Source: Carettochelys insculpta (Eukaryota; Chordata; Testudines; Carettochelyidae). From it: a stretch of 64,000 nucleotides of DNA. Shown here piece after piece: positions 22,041 through 34,639 of this stretch (the first letter of the stretch is position 1; each line of letters starts with the position of its first letter). The notes beneath the pieces are model-generated. The model had not been told where the DNA came from. It ran no database searches and saw only the letters and a list, made by a program, of their open reading frames with translations. A program made the translations under genes and the position numbers. Where the stretch lies: NCBI RefSeq assembly GCF_033958435.1, contig NC_134137.1, positions 179,751,501 to 179,815,500 of the forward strand, written 5' to 3'.

Positions 22041-22277
22041 GGGTACAGCTACCCTACCTGTTAGGCCAACTGCAACAGGGCCAATCTTCCACAATTTAAT
22101 TTCTTGTACCTAGTTCACTGTCAAGGTCAACTCCTGTACACCTTAACCTTGAGAGGAGTAAGGGAGGTAGACAGGCAAGGTTTCCCCATTAACATCCCTC
22201 AGTGAGGGCAGCCAGGCAAGCCAGCTGTGGGTAGCTGGAATTGTGCATCTACAATCAAGTCTAGTATAGACCTGGAC
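22041..22277. mobile_element. Harbinger-like MITE
   Basis: The left end GGGTACAGCTACCCTAC after TTA and the right end CTAGTATAGACCTGGAC are degenerate inverted termini. The interior contains GTCAAGGTCAACTCC and no frame of note. Confidence 0.5.
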
Positions 22278-22829
22278 TGAGCCTTACATATGACCTAACT
22301 GATAACCACACTACTGTACCCCTTCCCATTCCGTTCTTCTGAATTACTCCTTTGCCAGGAATCATGCCAGCACTTGCCTGTGCAGCTTTGCAGAGTTCTA
22401 TGAAGCAGCTGGGTGCAGCTGCAAATTAGCCTAACCCTGTCAGTTTAATTATTTACTTTCAATTGCATCTGCAGGGTGCTAGCAATTTGCACATCAGTTT
22501 CCCCACTTAGGCAATTTAGGAAAGCTCTGAGCAGGATAGTGCCATAGGACTGGAAGAGTCAGAGCGTGCAGTCCCTTGCTACTCTCCAAAACACATTAAG
22601 CTCTGTCTGAAAGCTACTTGGGTTAAATCTGCAGAGGCATTGGTACCATGAGGTCTCCAGAAGTTGCATTGGTTTATATTCACAGCCACAAAAAGACAGG
22701 AAGTTAAACTGTAAAAACTTGATTCTGCAAAAAAATTGTATATGTTAGTGGTCCTCACACCCCGATAACTATTAGATATTAGGAACTGCAGAGGGAGGCT
22801 CTCTAGCAGTACCGCAAAATAACAGCAAT

Positions 22830-24390
22830 GCTAGGCCCTCCTTGGGTGGCAAGAGGACGCAACAAAGCAACCCCTTACCACCTTTCAGGTCCCAGGACCC
22901 ACCTCCGCAGACTTATGACGGGGTGCACACTCGGTTCACCCAGATCCCACCAACCCCCCCCAGGACAGGCAGGAGCTAGGAAGAACGAGACAGACAACCG
23001 GATTTTTCCAAAAACACTCACAATTAATTTATTAATTATTAAGAAGAAAATTGAATAGTATTGTGGTCTTACATTAACAGCAGTAGACACTTACTTGAAC
23101 TAAAGCCCAGGTGTTCATGACAACACTGAAGTCGTGTGGTTTCAAAAGGGAATACAAGTTTGAAGGAATATCATAAATGTGTACCTTTTCTTATCCAAAG
23201 GAGGGGGGAGGATGTTACCCCTCTCACCTCTACCGGGATCGGGTTGCTAGTCCGACCCGTATATTAATTATGGCCAATGGAGGATTTTCCTCTCTATTGG
23301 ACCAAAAAATAAAACAAGGAAGAAGGGAGGTCACGCCTTCACCTTAGCATATGTACGTGGCTGTCAGGTGACCACTAATTCCTTTATGAATAAATATTAA
23401 TAATTTAACAAGAAATTCTAATGATAACAATTCTATAAACTTAACTAACTAAATAACATTAAGAAATCCTATCTGTAATTATCAACCCATAACAACAATA
23501 GTAAAGTAAATAGGCTTATTAAGGGTTCCTTTTTAAAATTAGAGTCCAGCCTGAGGCCAGAAAGGCCCGGCCCTAGGGTCAGGCCCCCAGGCACTGCCCC
23601 TACCCTGCCGAGCGGGTACACAGCAAGGGGATCAACCTTGCTCCCCCACTGGCTGGAACGAAGATGTGGTGTATGGGTGTGAGTCCACGCAAAGCGCGGG
23701 CCTAGCAACAAGGATACTTGTCCTGTATGGTACGTCACGTCCAGTAGATTGGTCAAGTCCGATAAGCTGGTCAGGTCCGGTATATATGTTGGCGGGCCCT
23801 GGGTTTCACCATACCAGCCGCACAGTACCTGCACAAGCGCAGGCCAGTTTGACAGCTGGCAGCAGCTTCCTGTCAGAGACACCGCTTGCTGGTTGCCAGG
23901 AGCGCAGGTGATGGTCATTCAGCTCTTTCTTTGCTCTTCGCCTTTTCAGGCTAGCCTGGGGGACTGGCAGATGCTCGTCTGAGCCACACCTCCCCATCAA
24001 GGGCCGCTGAATGAGCTGCGAGCCCGGCTTTTATAGAGCACCCTTATGAATATTTATGAAGGAATTAGCATGCGGGCACAGTTCTCTATTAGGTCCTCAC
24101 TTTTGCAGAAGGTTCTGGAAAGTCTCCAGAGCCAGCCAATCAGGGCACCACATGCAAATCATGATTCATGAATATGTATCATTTCAAGTTGCCAGGGGAG
24201 CTAACGGTCAAAAAGTGACCGTTGAACACTGCCAGCTGGCAGGCTATGACAATTTGAAACTCCATGTGTCTGAGGAGATTTTTCTTCACAGTGATCTTTC
24301 CCGCCAAAAGCATGCTGTCCCTGACTCACGGGGGCAGTTATGTCCACAGAGATATTTTAAGCACAACAGGAACCAGAGTTCAAGTGTCTG
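22830..24390 (-). repeat. Putative LTR-like element
   Basis: On the minus strand, a CTATAAAAGC TATA-like box at 24,035-24,028 is followed by GC-rich transcribed-type sequence (GGGCTCGCAGCTCATTCAGC), then AT-rich sequence with a long pyrimidine and purine-rich end. Base composition changes sharply against the neighbours, and CpG and CCAAT-type words (CCAATAGAG, CCAATGGAG) are frequent. This resembles a solo LTR with promoter and R region. Its exact ends, a primer-binding site and a matching second LTR were not seen, so it may instead be another unclassified GC-rich repeat. Confidence 0.35.
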
Positions 24391-24399
24391 AATGACCTT

Positions 24400-25400
24400 A
24401 TTTGAAATCAACCTTACAACTATGATTTTAACTCTCTCATCCCTAGGACGGGGCCATTCTCCAGCATCAACTTAAAGGAACCTTCAGCCTAATGAATTAT
24501 GTATGGATGCCCAAAGCCCAAGATGTATTTTATAGCTGCCAAATGCTGGGACAGCTCCAGGGATGTCCCATGCCTCAGAGACCAGAATGTACCACGACAA
24601 CCCTTCTAGTTACTCTAGGGTCACTGGAAGATTTCTCTATATCAGAGTGTCATCTTGGGGAATAATTGCACCATACTTCCAACAGACCTCATGAGTGAAA
24701 CTGAGTCCAACACACTTCTTTTCAACCTTGTGATTTATCTGCTCCATCACCACACCAATGGCTTGCAGCAATGCGCCCAAACATAAATAGTCTCAATAGA
24801 GTCTGACAACAGTTTATGGTTAATATCAAGAATGGCTGCTGTCATTTTAGAATTATAAAACATGATGATTTTTTTAATGCAAATTTATCATCACTCATTC
24901 CTATCATTCTGCAGAGACAATTACCTCAAAGAAACACATTTCAGTTATACTGCTTTTTGGATGGGACAGACAACTACCCGCAAATGCTCACTCTCTCCAG
25001 TATAGTGCTGTGTATATGTGCAAGCTAAGCAGGCAGCCACGTTGCTGGCAAGAGAATAAAGCAAAGGCTAAACAGTTTGTCCCCACTGTCCTCCCCTTGA
25101 GTTCTTCTCAAAGAACTCAAGAGATAAATATGGCAAGCTGGCAACTGATAGTTCTGTCCACTTCCTCTCCTGGTCTTGTACGAGTCACTTAGGGCTGTGT
25201 TGCTAGCTACAGGTCCATCTACATTACGGATTATGCAGCTTTACTGCAGTGCAGCAACTCGCTACAAGCAGATTTCTATCGCTGTCCTCAACTTCAAGTT
25301 ATGGAAGTAACAGTGTTAATTAACCCCTGCCTTCATGATCTTACTAGACCCATAATCAAATGCCTACTTTATTTTAAAGGAGACAGACAACATGTGCTAC
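24400..25400. other. Non-coding, no gene seen
   Basis: Unique-looking intronic sequence; short frames lack domains. Confidence 0.4.
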
Positions 25401-25405
25401 ACTAA

Positions 25406-26777
25406 GGCTGGGTCTAAACGAGGAACTAACTTCAAAGTTAGGCACTACTTCAAAGTACCCCACAGAGAGTCTACACATGCTTTCCCTTGCTTCAAAATTA
25501 ACTTTGAAGTGGGCAGCCCAAGTTCAAAGTCTTTACTCCATTCACAGGAATGGGGTAGTGCCCTGCTGAAGCAGGGTGTGTGTAGACCAGCTGTTCCCCA
25601 CCTCTTCCAGACAGGGACCTATTTGGACAATTCAGAAAGACTTGGTGACCCAAGACAATTCAAAAGCAGGGCAGAGGGGCAGTGCTACCACCAGCTCATT
25701 TTGCATCTGAGGCAAGAATAGAAAATCGTGCACCCTCATGTTTATATTCAAGATATTTACTTCATAGAAGAGGGGAAATATATTAATAAAACAACACTAC
25801 ATTTACTATAGTTAATCAGAGTGGGGAGGAGTGTCTTTCCACTACCACAAAACTGTTCCCTGCAGTTTAAACCCCACACTCAGGGGCTAGGTGAGTCATA
25901 CTCAGGGGCTGGAAGGGGAGAGGGGAGTCACACGCAGGGCTAGGCAACTCACACTCAGGGGCTAGGAGTCACTCAGAAGCTGAAGGGAGCTAGGAGAGGC
26001 ACAGGGACCCCCAAGGCTGGGAGGCAGAACCCCAGCCAGTACAAGGAGGAACCCCATCCGTGCAGCTGGCTAGGGCTGAGGGAGGGCCCCAACCCCCCTG
26101 GCGGGAGGCCAGCTAAGACAGAGCCCTGACCAGCAGCACCAGCTGTGAAACCCCCGGCCGAGGGGTAGAAGGGAACCCCCAATCCCCATGGCTGGAAGCC
26201 ACGTGGGGCAGAGCCCTGGTCGTGGGTGGGGAGACACCTACCCCCCCCACCACCACCACCTTTCCCCTACCTGGCTGGAAGCCAGCAGACCTCAACTCCT
26301 GCAGCTGGAAATCAGCTGGGGCAGAGCCCCTCTGGCAATGCCAGCCATGACAACCCTGTTGGGGGCTGGCAAGACCCCACCTCCTGCAGAGGCTAGAAGC
26401 CAGGGAGCTCATCAGCTCTGCCCGCCCTCCCTCCCATCCTCAGACACAGGCCCCCACCTTACCTGATCTGGGTACTGCTCCTCAGGTATGCAGTTCCCTG
26501 TCCTGCAACTGAAATGGCTCAATTTAATTGCTTGGCTTAACTGCCTGACTGCTATTAATCCAATTAAGAAGTTGAGAACCACTTCAGGAGTGTGAAGGCT
26601 TCTTAAGAGTTACCTGTGGAGCCACCAAGCCCAGCCTCGACCCTTTTGAAATGCAACTGCAACCCATATTTGGGTCCTGACACATAGGTTGGGAAACCCT
26701 GGTGCAGACGCTCAACTTCGAAGTTGGTTACTTAAAGTAAGCAATTTTGACGTTATTTTTGTAGTGTAGACACAGCC
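25406..26777. mobile_element. Foldback-type MITE, TAA duplication, carrying a hAT insertion
   Basis: GGCTGGGTCTAAACGAGG at the left and GTAGTGTAGACACAGCC at the right are inverted termini, and TAA flanks both sides (25,403-25,405 and 26,778-26,780). CAAAGTTAGGCAC-like and AACTTCGAAGTTGG words continue the inversion inward. The core is displaced by the element at 25,588-26,701. The termini are those of the palindromic MITE at 1,172. Confidence 0.7.
25588..26701. mobile_element. hAT-like non-autonomous element inside the MITE
   Basis: The ends CAGCTGTTCCCCACCT and AGGTTGGGAAACCCTG are inverted repeats of hAT type. GTGTAGAC at 25,580-25,587 and GTGCAGAC at 26,702-26,709 match at 7 of 8 bases as the target duplication. 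The inside is an imperfect array of CAGGGGCTAGG and GGCTGGAAGCCAG units; no transposase frame is present. Confidence 0.72.
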
Positions 26778-27059
26778 TAAGTGTTTTACAGAACTTAGCC
26801 AGAAATCAAAAGCTAACCATCGTGTGCCTTCTTAAGTTCCTCTTACATAATTTTAAGTAGACTGGCATATTCTTACTTTCCTTGGATGGATTCTATTTAA
26901 ATAATCACTAAGTTTCACCCTAGACAGAGCTGCATTTTTAGTGGTGGGTGAGTAGGTGAAGAGTGAGAGACTACAAGGTTACAAATAACAAAATTCAATC
27001 AGGTTAAAACATAAGACAACTTACAGTATCTACAATTTTTTTTCCCGAATAATTTCAGA

Positions 27060-30000
27060 AACACAGAGGTTTGGGTTCTCCCCTCACTTTTATTGAAAGT
27101 TTACAGAGTACTTTTTAACAAGACAAAAAGCCATGGTAAAGGAATGTGAACTACAGGAAACAAACAAAGTATCCCAACAAATAAATACTCTCTAATAAGA
27201 GTTTTAGTTTGAAGACAAATGCAGTAGGCAAGATAATATGCCAACAGTATACACAGGGTCAGCAGTGAGTACAAGAGTTTTGCAGATGTACTTCAAAGTT
27301 GTTATAACAATATAGTACTCTATTCACTAAATCAAAAATAACTTATCATACATCATTTCTATGACAAGAGCTTGTAAATATGGACAGTAATAATTTACAA
27401 GTATAACTAAGCTATATTAAACTCATTAAACAGAGCTAAAATCTATATTCCCACTACAAGATTTAACATCTTCTGTCTAATAAGAGCTTACTAAACCCTT
27501 AAAACAAACACCAGACCAAAAAGAGGCCTGGACTCAACTTAGATTTGCCTGGTCTACGTGTCCATTCGGTTCATTCTGTATCAGTCTGGGGCAGGGGGAC
27601 TGACGGAAAAAAAAAAAAAAAAAAAAAAAAAAAACCCAAAAACCAAAAACAAAATTCAAATGCTATATTGTTTGGTTTTGTTCAGTAATGTATTTTAATT
27701 GAATAGTTAAAAATAAGGCAGTTCATTAACTGATAATTTATATAAAAGCTGCAGAAAATACAACAGAAACTGAACAGTATTTCACAGAAATCTAAGGAAA
27801 AAAGGTATTATATCAAATATACAAGTAAAAGCAGCATCACTTTGACACTGTGCTTAAAAAAAGATGAAAAGATTTCTGTACTGATATTACAAAAAAAATT
27901 TGCTTTCTTCTTGAAGAAGACTACTAACATTTTGCACAGCAACTATTTTTAATAATCACCTCATTTAAAAACATGTATTCATAGACATAGAATTGTCATA
28001 ACTTCATCACCATCTTTGCTCAGAGTGTCTGACTTCATACAGGGAAGCTGACAATTTAAAAAAAGTGTCACACAATATCCCTCCATAATCTATTTGATAG
28101 AACAAAACTAAAGCAAATGACTTTTAAAGCAACACCATAAAGAAAAATTCCACGTTGTTTTGTAGAGAAAAAACTAAAACATGAGCATTCTGAGATCTCA
28201 CAGTAAAATCAGAAATTCTAGTTATATATTTATATTCTACAACTAGCCTAATTAAAGCACATTAAACCACTGAATACACAAACATTCTTTTGAAAAACGT
28301 TTTTAAAACAGTGCACATAAGTTTACTTTAAAACATCACATGTAACAAGGTTAGTATTAATTTCAAAACAAGTAAGTTTAAGGGCACAGAACATACAGTT
28401 ACTGAAGTAGAGTATTTTTGTTTTGTTATACATTACTAAAGCCAAAGTGCCCCTCTCAAACAAAACTAGCGATTAATGATATCAAAGATGTTCAAACTTC
28501 TTCCATGCAACCTTTTCCTCTACAAGACTTTCTCCATCTAACTCTATTATCTTAAGATGGAAATATGAAAAAATTAAGCTGAATGTTTTAAACATGAAAG
28601 TATTTCACTTTGGGTGTTCAAGCAGAAGTTCTTCAGTGGCTATCACCACTCCACCTTCCTCTCAAACCTTGAGAAATATACTCAATGCTAGCCATGTATA
28701 TGACTTACATGAAAAATATCATCCTGGCCCTTATGGTATTTGTGGGTAGGATGAAGAATGTGAAGGAGAAGCAGGAAAGAGAAGCAGAGTGGTGGGAAGT
28801 ACATAAAGCGTAAGCTGAACCCTCACATTTCCTTTTGGGTAACAAACAAAAACTTTGGCAGAAAATGGCATCAACAGAAGTGTCTCCAAAACAGAAAGAG
28901 AGTCTCCAAAATCAAGTGCACAAGAAGCGTTTTCATTTTAAATAAAAAGATATTACTACCATCACCAAGAAAAAATTAAAAAAAGGGTGCCATTTAAAAT
29001 TAAGCTGTAAAATGTCAAAATAGGGGTTATCAAGTGTCATGATTCAAAATCCAAGGCAATAATAAATGGACAGCTATGTGTGGTTGGGAAAAAAAATCAT
29101 TCTGGATCTCTTTTCCCTAGTCCAAAGTAACACACATTGGCAAAAAAGAGAGGACAACTACTAAAATTTCATGGACCAGTAGTCTTTTTATAGAAAATAC
29201 TATATTTGCAGTTCTGCAAGCCCGGAAGCTAATGGTATACCAAAGCATGACATATAATTTGGGTTCACATCTCTTCTGATGGTACCATGAATCACAAGAC
29301 CAAGAGGCATGTTTACACTATAAAAACCCTAAAGCAATTTCTTATGCACTGTAGTCCATAGCATGGTCCAAGTTAAGAGTGTTTCTGCCCATCAAATGTA
29401 GTATTAAAGTGGCAACGAAGAATGTAGTGAAGTTGTTACAGTGGTTCAGCAGTTTATTCCAAGCTCACTATTAATACAAGTCTTCATTTTTAAACTGAAT
29501 GCCAAGAGTTCCCTAAGTCACTATTTTAACATTCCAAGAGTTATGCATTACTGCATCAGATATTGCTTTCTATACATAAAATTGGTGTTCATAAACATCA
29601 AAATAAAGTGAAAAAAAAACTGTTCAGATACCCTCTTTTATACCAATGGGAAACATTACTTAGCAGAAGGTTATTCTGCACCACACAGTAAAAGAATATT
29701 CACATGAAAGTTTGGAGATCATGCAGAAGATAGAGCGTAGTTGTATGAATATCAATGATTCTACATTAAACATTAAAACCATCAGTGTTTTTAAAGCAAA
29801 ATAAAATCCCTCTACTCAAGAACAGCCATTAGACATAATGGATGAAATTCTAGTCTCATCTACCACGGACTTCGGTGGAAGCAATATTTAACACCGTAAA
29901 TGAGACTGCAATATAAGATTCTGGTGATCATCCAGTTTCCAGTCCTTTTAAAAGATGAGAAATATACCTAAGTACATTTGAAAATTATTAACCATTCTCT

Positions 30001-30480
30001 CCCTATGGCATAGATTGAGGTTTGTTTGTTTTTGAAAAGGAGCCATTAAAGATGTTCATCACAGCTGAGTTGCACTAATTTAACATGGCCACAGTCAACT
30101 ATGAAAAGATCAGCTGTAAAACTACCTCACAGCAGCATTACAAGATGCATGGGGAAGGAATGTTAGTAAGCACAGAGATAAGGAACAACAGAAAGAAAAG
30201 CCAGTAAAATTTCATTTCTATATAAAACTAGTGTTTTCATTTACTGAAAAAACAAGCTATTTAAAAACACAACTGACATTTATTTTCTCATCAAGTACAC
30301 AGAATGTTTAGCAGATTATCTGTCAGTGAAGAGCATTAGCAAGCTCTACAGTGACAGCTAGGATGCAGAAATTAAGCTTGCTTGGATATGAAGAAGTAAC
30401 ATATGTTAGCGGGGAAACAAATTTCTTAAACAGCTCAGTATGAAGACAGGTGGATAGGCTTTTTAAAAGCTTTGTAAGAA
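27060..30480 (-). other. SLC5A3: Probable distal 3'UTR of SLC5A3
   Basis: This AT-rich stretch lacks recognisable transposons, unlike its neighbours, which suggests constraint. On the minus strand it ends with AATAAA at 27,094-27,089, a good polyadenylation signal, and the usual vertebrate SLC5A3 mRNA has a very long 3'UTR. A 28-base A-run (27,607-27,634) is on the plus strand, so T in the transcript. Placement within the transcript is inferred; the tract could also be conserved intron. Confidence 0.45.
27089..27094 (-). terminator. Candidate polyadenylation signal AATAAA
   Basis: Minus-strand AATAAA lies at the point where unique AT-rich sequence gives way to ordinary intron. If used, it would end a SLC5A3 transcript about 10.5 kb beyond the stop codon, including the Harbinger insertion. 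An alternative AATAAA sits at 35,638-35,633, about 1.9 kb after the stop. Confidence 0.4.
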
Positions 30481-31189
30481 TACGGGCCTATCTACACTAC
30501 AAAAGTGAAATCAAGTTGACATCCAGCTGCCACAATAATTCAGTCAGATGTGTCCACTCCAAATTCATTGAGTCAATAAATGCGTTCTCACTAAATATGC
30601 TTGTACTGATACACAGAACACAGCGCTAGCTAACCCACAACAAAACTGGCTGCAGGGGGTGGGAAGGATTTGCAGTGCCTCAGGGAACAGGAACATGGCT
30701 TTGACTTCCCATGATGCAGTTTCCCCCCTTCCCCAATATCAATGGGGAAAAACAACCCATATTTTCTCACCTTGTTTTCTGAAAGCTTGGCTTAGCCACA
30801 CACAGCCCATAACCAGAGAAGAATGGACCACATTGAGCTGTGCACTCTTTTTGCAATGCTCACAACCACCTTATGCTTTAGCGTGCAGTATTTCCAGAGC
30901 CAAGCCAGAAGCCACCAACATGGAATGTTGCATGTCATGTAACTAGCCCTACTGAAAATTAGAGTGAAATAATTTCAGGTTGCTTCTGACCGTTGCATAG
31001 CAATCTAAAACGCAGTTCTGTTTCTGGTCCCAGGAACTGACTCGCAAGATCCCACTGTCATGCAACTATGAAATGATGAACAATTGGCTATGGAACTTTA
31101 GGAAGAGCATCCCAACCCCGAAGCACAGGAACACTAGTTAAAAGGAGACCAGCTTTGAAAGCAGAAAAGCAAGTGGAGATCACTCTGTG

Positions 31190-32160
31190 GAAATTTGAAA
31201 TGCCAGTCAGTGAAGAACCAATTTGGAGTTCATAAACCCACTATGGGAGCTGTTGTGAACCAAGTATGCAAGGCCATTACCTTTCCTAGCAGAAGCTGAG
31301 TAGTGACTTTGAACAAAGTGCAGGACATTGTAGATGGTTTTGCTATAATGAAGTTACCTAGCTGGGGGTTGGGCGGTGGGGCGGGAGGGAAGAGATCATA
31401 GAATCATAAAATTCTAGGGCTGGAAGGGACCTCAGGAGGTCATCTAGTCCAGCCTCCTACCCAGAGCAGGACCAACCCCAACTAAATCATCCCAGCCATG
31501 ACTATGTCAAGCCAGGACTTCAAAACTTCTAGATGGAGATACCATCACCTTTCTCAGTAACACATTCCAGTGCTTCACCACCCTCCTGGTGCAATAGTTT
31601 TTCCTAATATTGCATGCATGTGCTTATCTTGGCCCCAGATCACCTTGCCAAAGAATACATCAATCAGAAAGGATATTTTGCAATCATGGCATTTCACCAA
31701 CATCAGTGTGGAATGGTTGGTGAAAGTGCATGACATGCACATCTTCAGAAACACTCGGCTGTTTAGAAAACAGCAAATTAGGGACTTTATTTCCGAATTA
31801 CAGCGTAACTACGGATGTTGAAGTGTGGATAGTGATCCTGGGAGACCCAATATATTCCTTGCCACGATTCATGAAGCCACGCACCAATTCAACAAGAGCA
31901 GACTAGTAGCTAAATGTGCCTTTGGTTGTTTAAAGAATCACTAGCATATTTTGCTTACTAGGCAAGACCTCAGTGAAACCAATGTCCTCACTTATCACTG
32001 CCTGCTGCATGTTCCATGAGATTTCTGAGGCAAAAGGGAGAGAATTTTCTTCAGAGGTGGGGCACGGAAGGGGTTTAGATTGGCAGCTAACTCTGCCCTC
32101 GCAGCTGTCTGTTCAATAAGAGCCAATCAAGGAACTCTAGATCTCTAGAAGACTTCGAAA
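31190..32160 (+). pseudogene. HARBI1-like transposase remnant
   Basis: Before the CR1 insertion the frame reads CQSVKNQFGVHKPTMGAVV and NKVQDIVDGFAIMKLPS. After it come DHLAKEYINQKGYFAI, VEWLVKVHDMHIFRNTRLF, VEVWIVILGDPIYSLPRFMK and SLITACCMFHEI. These follow the DDE nuclease order of HARBI1-like transposases: the YINRKGYFS box, the VGWPGRVHDARIFRNS box, the GDPAYPLLPWLMKPY box and the ACCILHN end. The Asp of VHD and GDP are kept. Stops and frameshifts abolish function. Autonomous Harbinger elements cut and paste with help from the Myb-like partner. Confidence 0.75.
31395..31612 (-). mobile_element. CR1 3' end fragment
   Basis: The plus strand ATCATAGAATCATAAAATTC followed by GGGCTGGAAGGGACCTCAGG and GGTCATCTAGTCCAGCC is the reverse complement of a CR1 3' terminus with its ATTCTATGAT tail. 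It interrupts the Harbinger transposase frame. Confidence 0.85.
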
Positions 32161-33773
32161 GCTCATTCCAGTAATGTGGCCGAGTCATGAGCACTGCTTA
32201 TCTGTGTTGTGCCTTCCCACACCATGCCCTCTGTTGCATCAGTTTTCCCTTATCCCCCAAGCTTAGAATAAAGAGCAGTTCAGTCTCCAACCAATGTCTT
32301 TCACTGCACAAGCATCAACTGAAAAAACAGGAAGATAATCTAACCTTGGGCAAATGGTGCAATAAAACTGGGAGGAGAGAAAGCAAATCTGCTGGTCTCT
32401 GAAAGCACAGAAGTCTTGCTCAAAAAGTCTTCAAATGACCACCTTTTATCCTTTGTACCTTCCCCTGGTGTTGAATACCAGGGCTTCTTCACTTTCTCCT
32501 GCTGCTTCCCGGAATATTTTTGAAAGGGGAACAGAGGGACACTTCCAGGCCTGTAGAGGAAATCTAGCTGCAAGTTATTTTTTCTTGAAGCTCAACCAGA
32601 CACCGCAAGACATCTGGTCATTCGTTATCTACAGCACCTCATCCTGAGTGGTATGCTCAGGCTCCTGGGAAGCAATCCTGCTCTCCATATTCACGTTCAG
32701 CTTTTCCAAACAATGAAATCCTCCCAGCTCCGAGCTCCACGTCAGCTGTCCCAGAGGCAGTCATTATCTCGTTGAACATGTCACACATTCTTTTCTTCCT
32801 CCTTCTAATGTTCAAGAGCCCATTTGCCACTGTGGAGGTGCTGAAGACCAAGCTTTCCACTATAAGGTATGCAAAGCACAAGACAACCAGTCAGTACATA
32901 CTCTGTGGTTTCTAGTGCTAATTAAACATCACTCTTCTTACTACACTAAACTAAGCTAAAACAAATCAGAATCTCTAGCTATTTAATGAGCCAGGTTGCC
33001 GATTCAGCCATGGTGAATGTGACTAAGCAGTTTGGGTTACAGGCCTTGTGCTGCAACTTATGGGAAAGGTGCACTGGGAACATAGATGGGTGAGGCGTAC
33101 AATGCCACCTTCACTAAGCAACATGGACATTTCTTTGGAGACAAGAGTTAAGCATTAAGTTTGCCTAACTGGGATTTTTGTTGACGGTGGGGGGGGGGGA
33201 GGGAAAGAGGTTTGCAGCCACAAGCGAACACATGAAGCCCACCCACCCCTTTAAGGCTGCTGGGATTACAAACTAAGTTCAAAGCTGATCCCTTCCAACC
33301 AAGCCACCAACATGGTAGCAAGATTACGGTTGAGAGAGAGTGGGAAACTCATGGTCGGGTGGGGGGACCCCACACATCCTCAGTTTGCAGTATGAACACT
33401 TGTGGACCCTATATGGGACTTCCCTAGTATTATACCAGTGTACTGTGGGCAACAGAGGTAGCACAGGGGCAAATGTCTCGAACATCTGACTACAGACCCG
33501 ATCCTCATGCACTTGTGCTGTGCGCCACATTAATGCCAACAGAGAGACTAGCAGAGTGCTACAGGAAAGTGTCCTACAGTGGTGGAAGAAATAAGGCAGC
33601 CCCCTCCCCCTGCAGAAACCTTCTCTAAAGCATTGAAGATTACCTCCATGAAAGTTGCATGAGTATCTCCATGAAGGATTCCCAGACCATCCCTGGACAC
33701 AAACTTGATGGGGTTGGGATGAATATATGCATGGAGTGGGCACTGGAAAGCAGAACAAACATTTGGAATTGCT

Positions 33774-33937
33774 AATGTTCCCTGTAAGCTGAGCATTGGG
33801 GCAGCTGCTGAAGAGAGTTCACTGCCATCCATTTGCTTCGAGGGCTGACAGCTAGGTTTCTCCTGGTGGTACATGTTCTCACATTTTAGTGCACAAAAAA
33901 TTTATTTCACACAGATGGAAAATATTAGAGGGAACCT
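33774..33937. mobile_element. Short hAT-like MITE
   Basis: The ends ATGTTCCCTGTAAGCTGAG and ATTAGAGGGAACCTT are inverted repeats of the CAGTGTTCCCTCTAAT type. A relative with ends CAGTGTTCCCTGTAAGC and AGAGGAAGCACTG is at 60,044-60,236. Confidence 0.55.
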
Positions 33938-34139
33938 TGCCTACAGCACATAAAATGTTTAATATGAAGAAAAAGTTATTTATATATAAATAACTTGTAA
34001 TCCATGCAGTTTGACTGGAATTGGACACTCACCGGAGATGCCGTCCCCAGCATCATGTTCCACCGCTGTGCTATCCTGTGATCAGCTGGACTGCTCTAGG
34101 GTTAATACCACCTAGTTCTTGCAGAGAATGGATCCCCTG

Positions 34140-34505
34140 CTCACCCATCATCCATTCTGCTCATCCTCCTAGGCCAGAATGTCATCTTCATTTTTGCTGA
34201 GGTTGTGAGAGACAGACTCCTGGAGTTAGCCACACTGTATATGGGGGTAGTTGTGCAGTTGCCAAGAATTGCATGCAACTCACTGCAAAAGCAGCACATC
34301 TGCAGTGCTGAACCAAAACAACCATTCATCTGCCTTGTCTTCTGGCACACCTTCCAAAAGTCTTTTGATTTTAACACAGCACTGCTGCGTGTCTCTGGGG
34401 TAGCACATCATTTCCCTACGCCTGGGACAATACTTCTGTAGATAGCTCCAATTTTTTTTCTCCAGATCAAATGTTGCCCGATTACACATTTCCAGTTCCA
34501 AATGA
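34140..34505 (-). pseudogene. Myb/SANT-like gene remnant of the Harbinger element
   Basis: Two minus-strand frames carry CYPRDTQQCCVKIKRLLEGV and QMCCFCSELHAILGNCTTTP, the two landmarks also found at 1-600 (QCCV-KIKELRQ, FHAILGTDAT). A frame break near 34,385 separates them. It would bind transposon ends and help nuclear import of the transposase in an intact element. Confidence 0.7.
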
Positions 34506-34639
34506 GGTGTGTAGTAGATTGCTCAGTTTGTAACTTTGGAGAATATAATTCTGAGGGTCTACTATACTGTAGACATGTATTAGGTCATCAAAAGGAGGGT
34601 TCTGTCAACCTAAGTTTACAGTGTATCCCAAGGCTTATT

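Larger units (their letters stand above)
30483..34635. mobile_element. Harbinger DNA transposon, dead, with transposase and Myb/SANT genes
   Basis: A HARBI1-like transposase remnant lies on the plus strand (31,190-32,160) and a Myb/SANT-like remnant on the minus strand (34,500-34,140). This is the two-gene layout of Harbinger elements. Degenerate termini are plausible at the left (GGGCCTATCTACACTAC, later TCAAGTTGACAT) and right (CTGTCAACCTAAGTTTACAG). A CR1 3' end (31,395-31,610) and a hAT MITE (33,774-33,937) are inserted in it. The whole lies in the tract proposed as SLC5A3 3'UTR. Confidence 0.7.

Noticed and set aside
27607..27634. Poly(A) tail of a processed pseudogene on the plus strand
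   Set aside because: No coding remnant or target duplication lies to its left; it is more likely a plain A-run, or T-run of the 3'UTR.
33324..33874. Frames of 108-144 codons on the minus strand
   Set aside because: They combine part of the Harbinger element with a hAT MITE and show no known domain.
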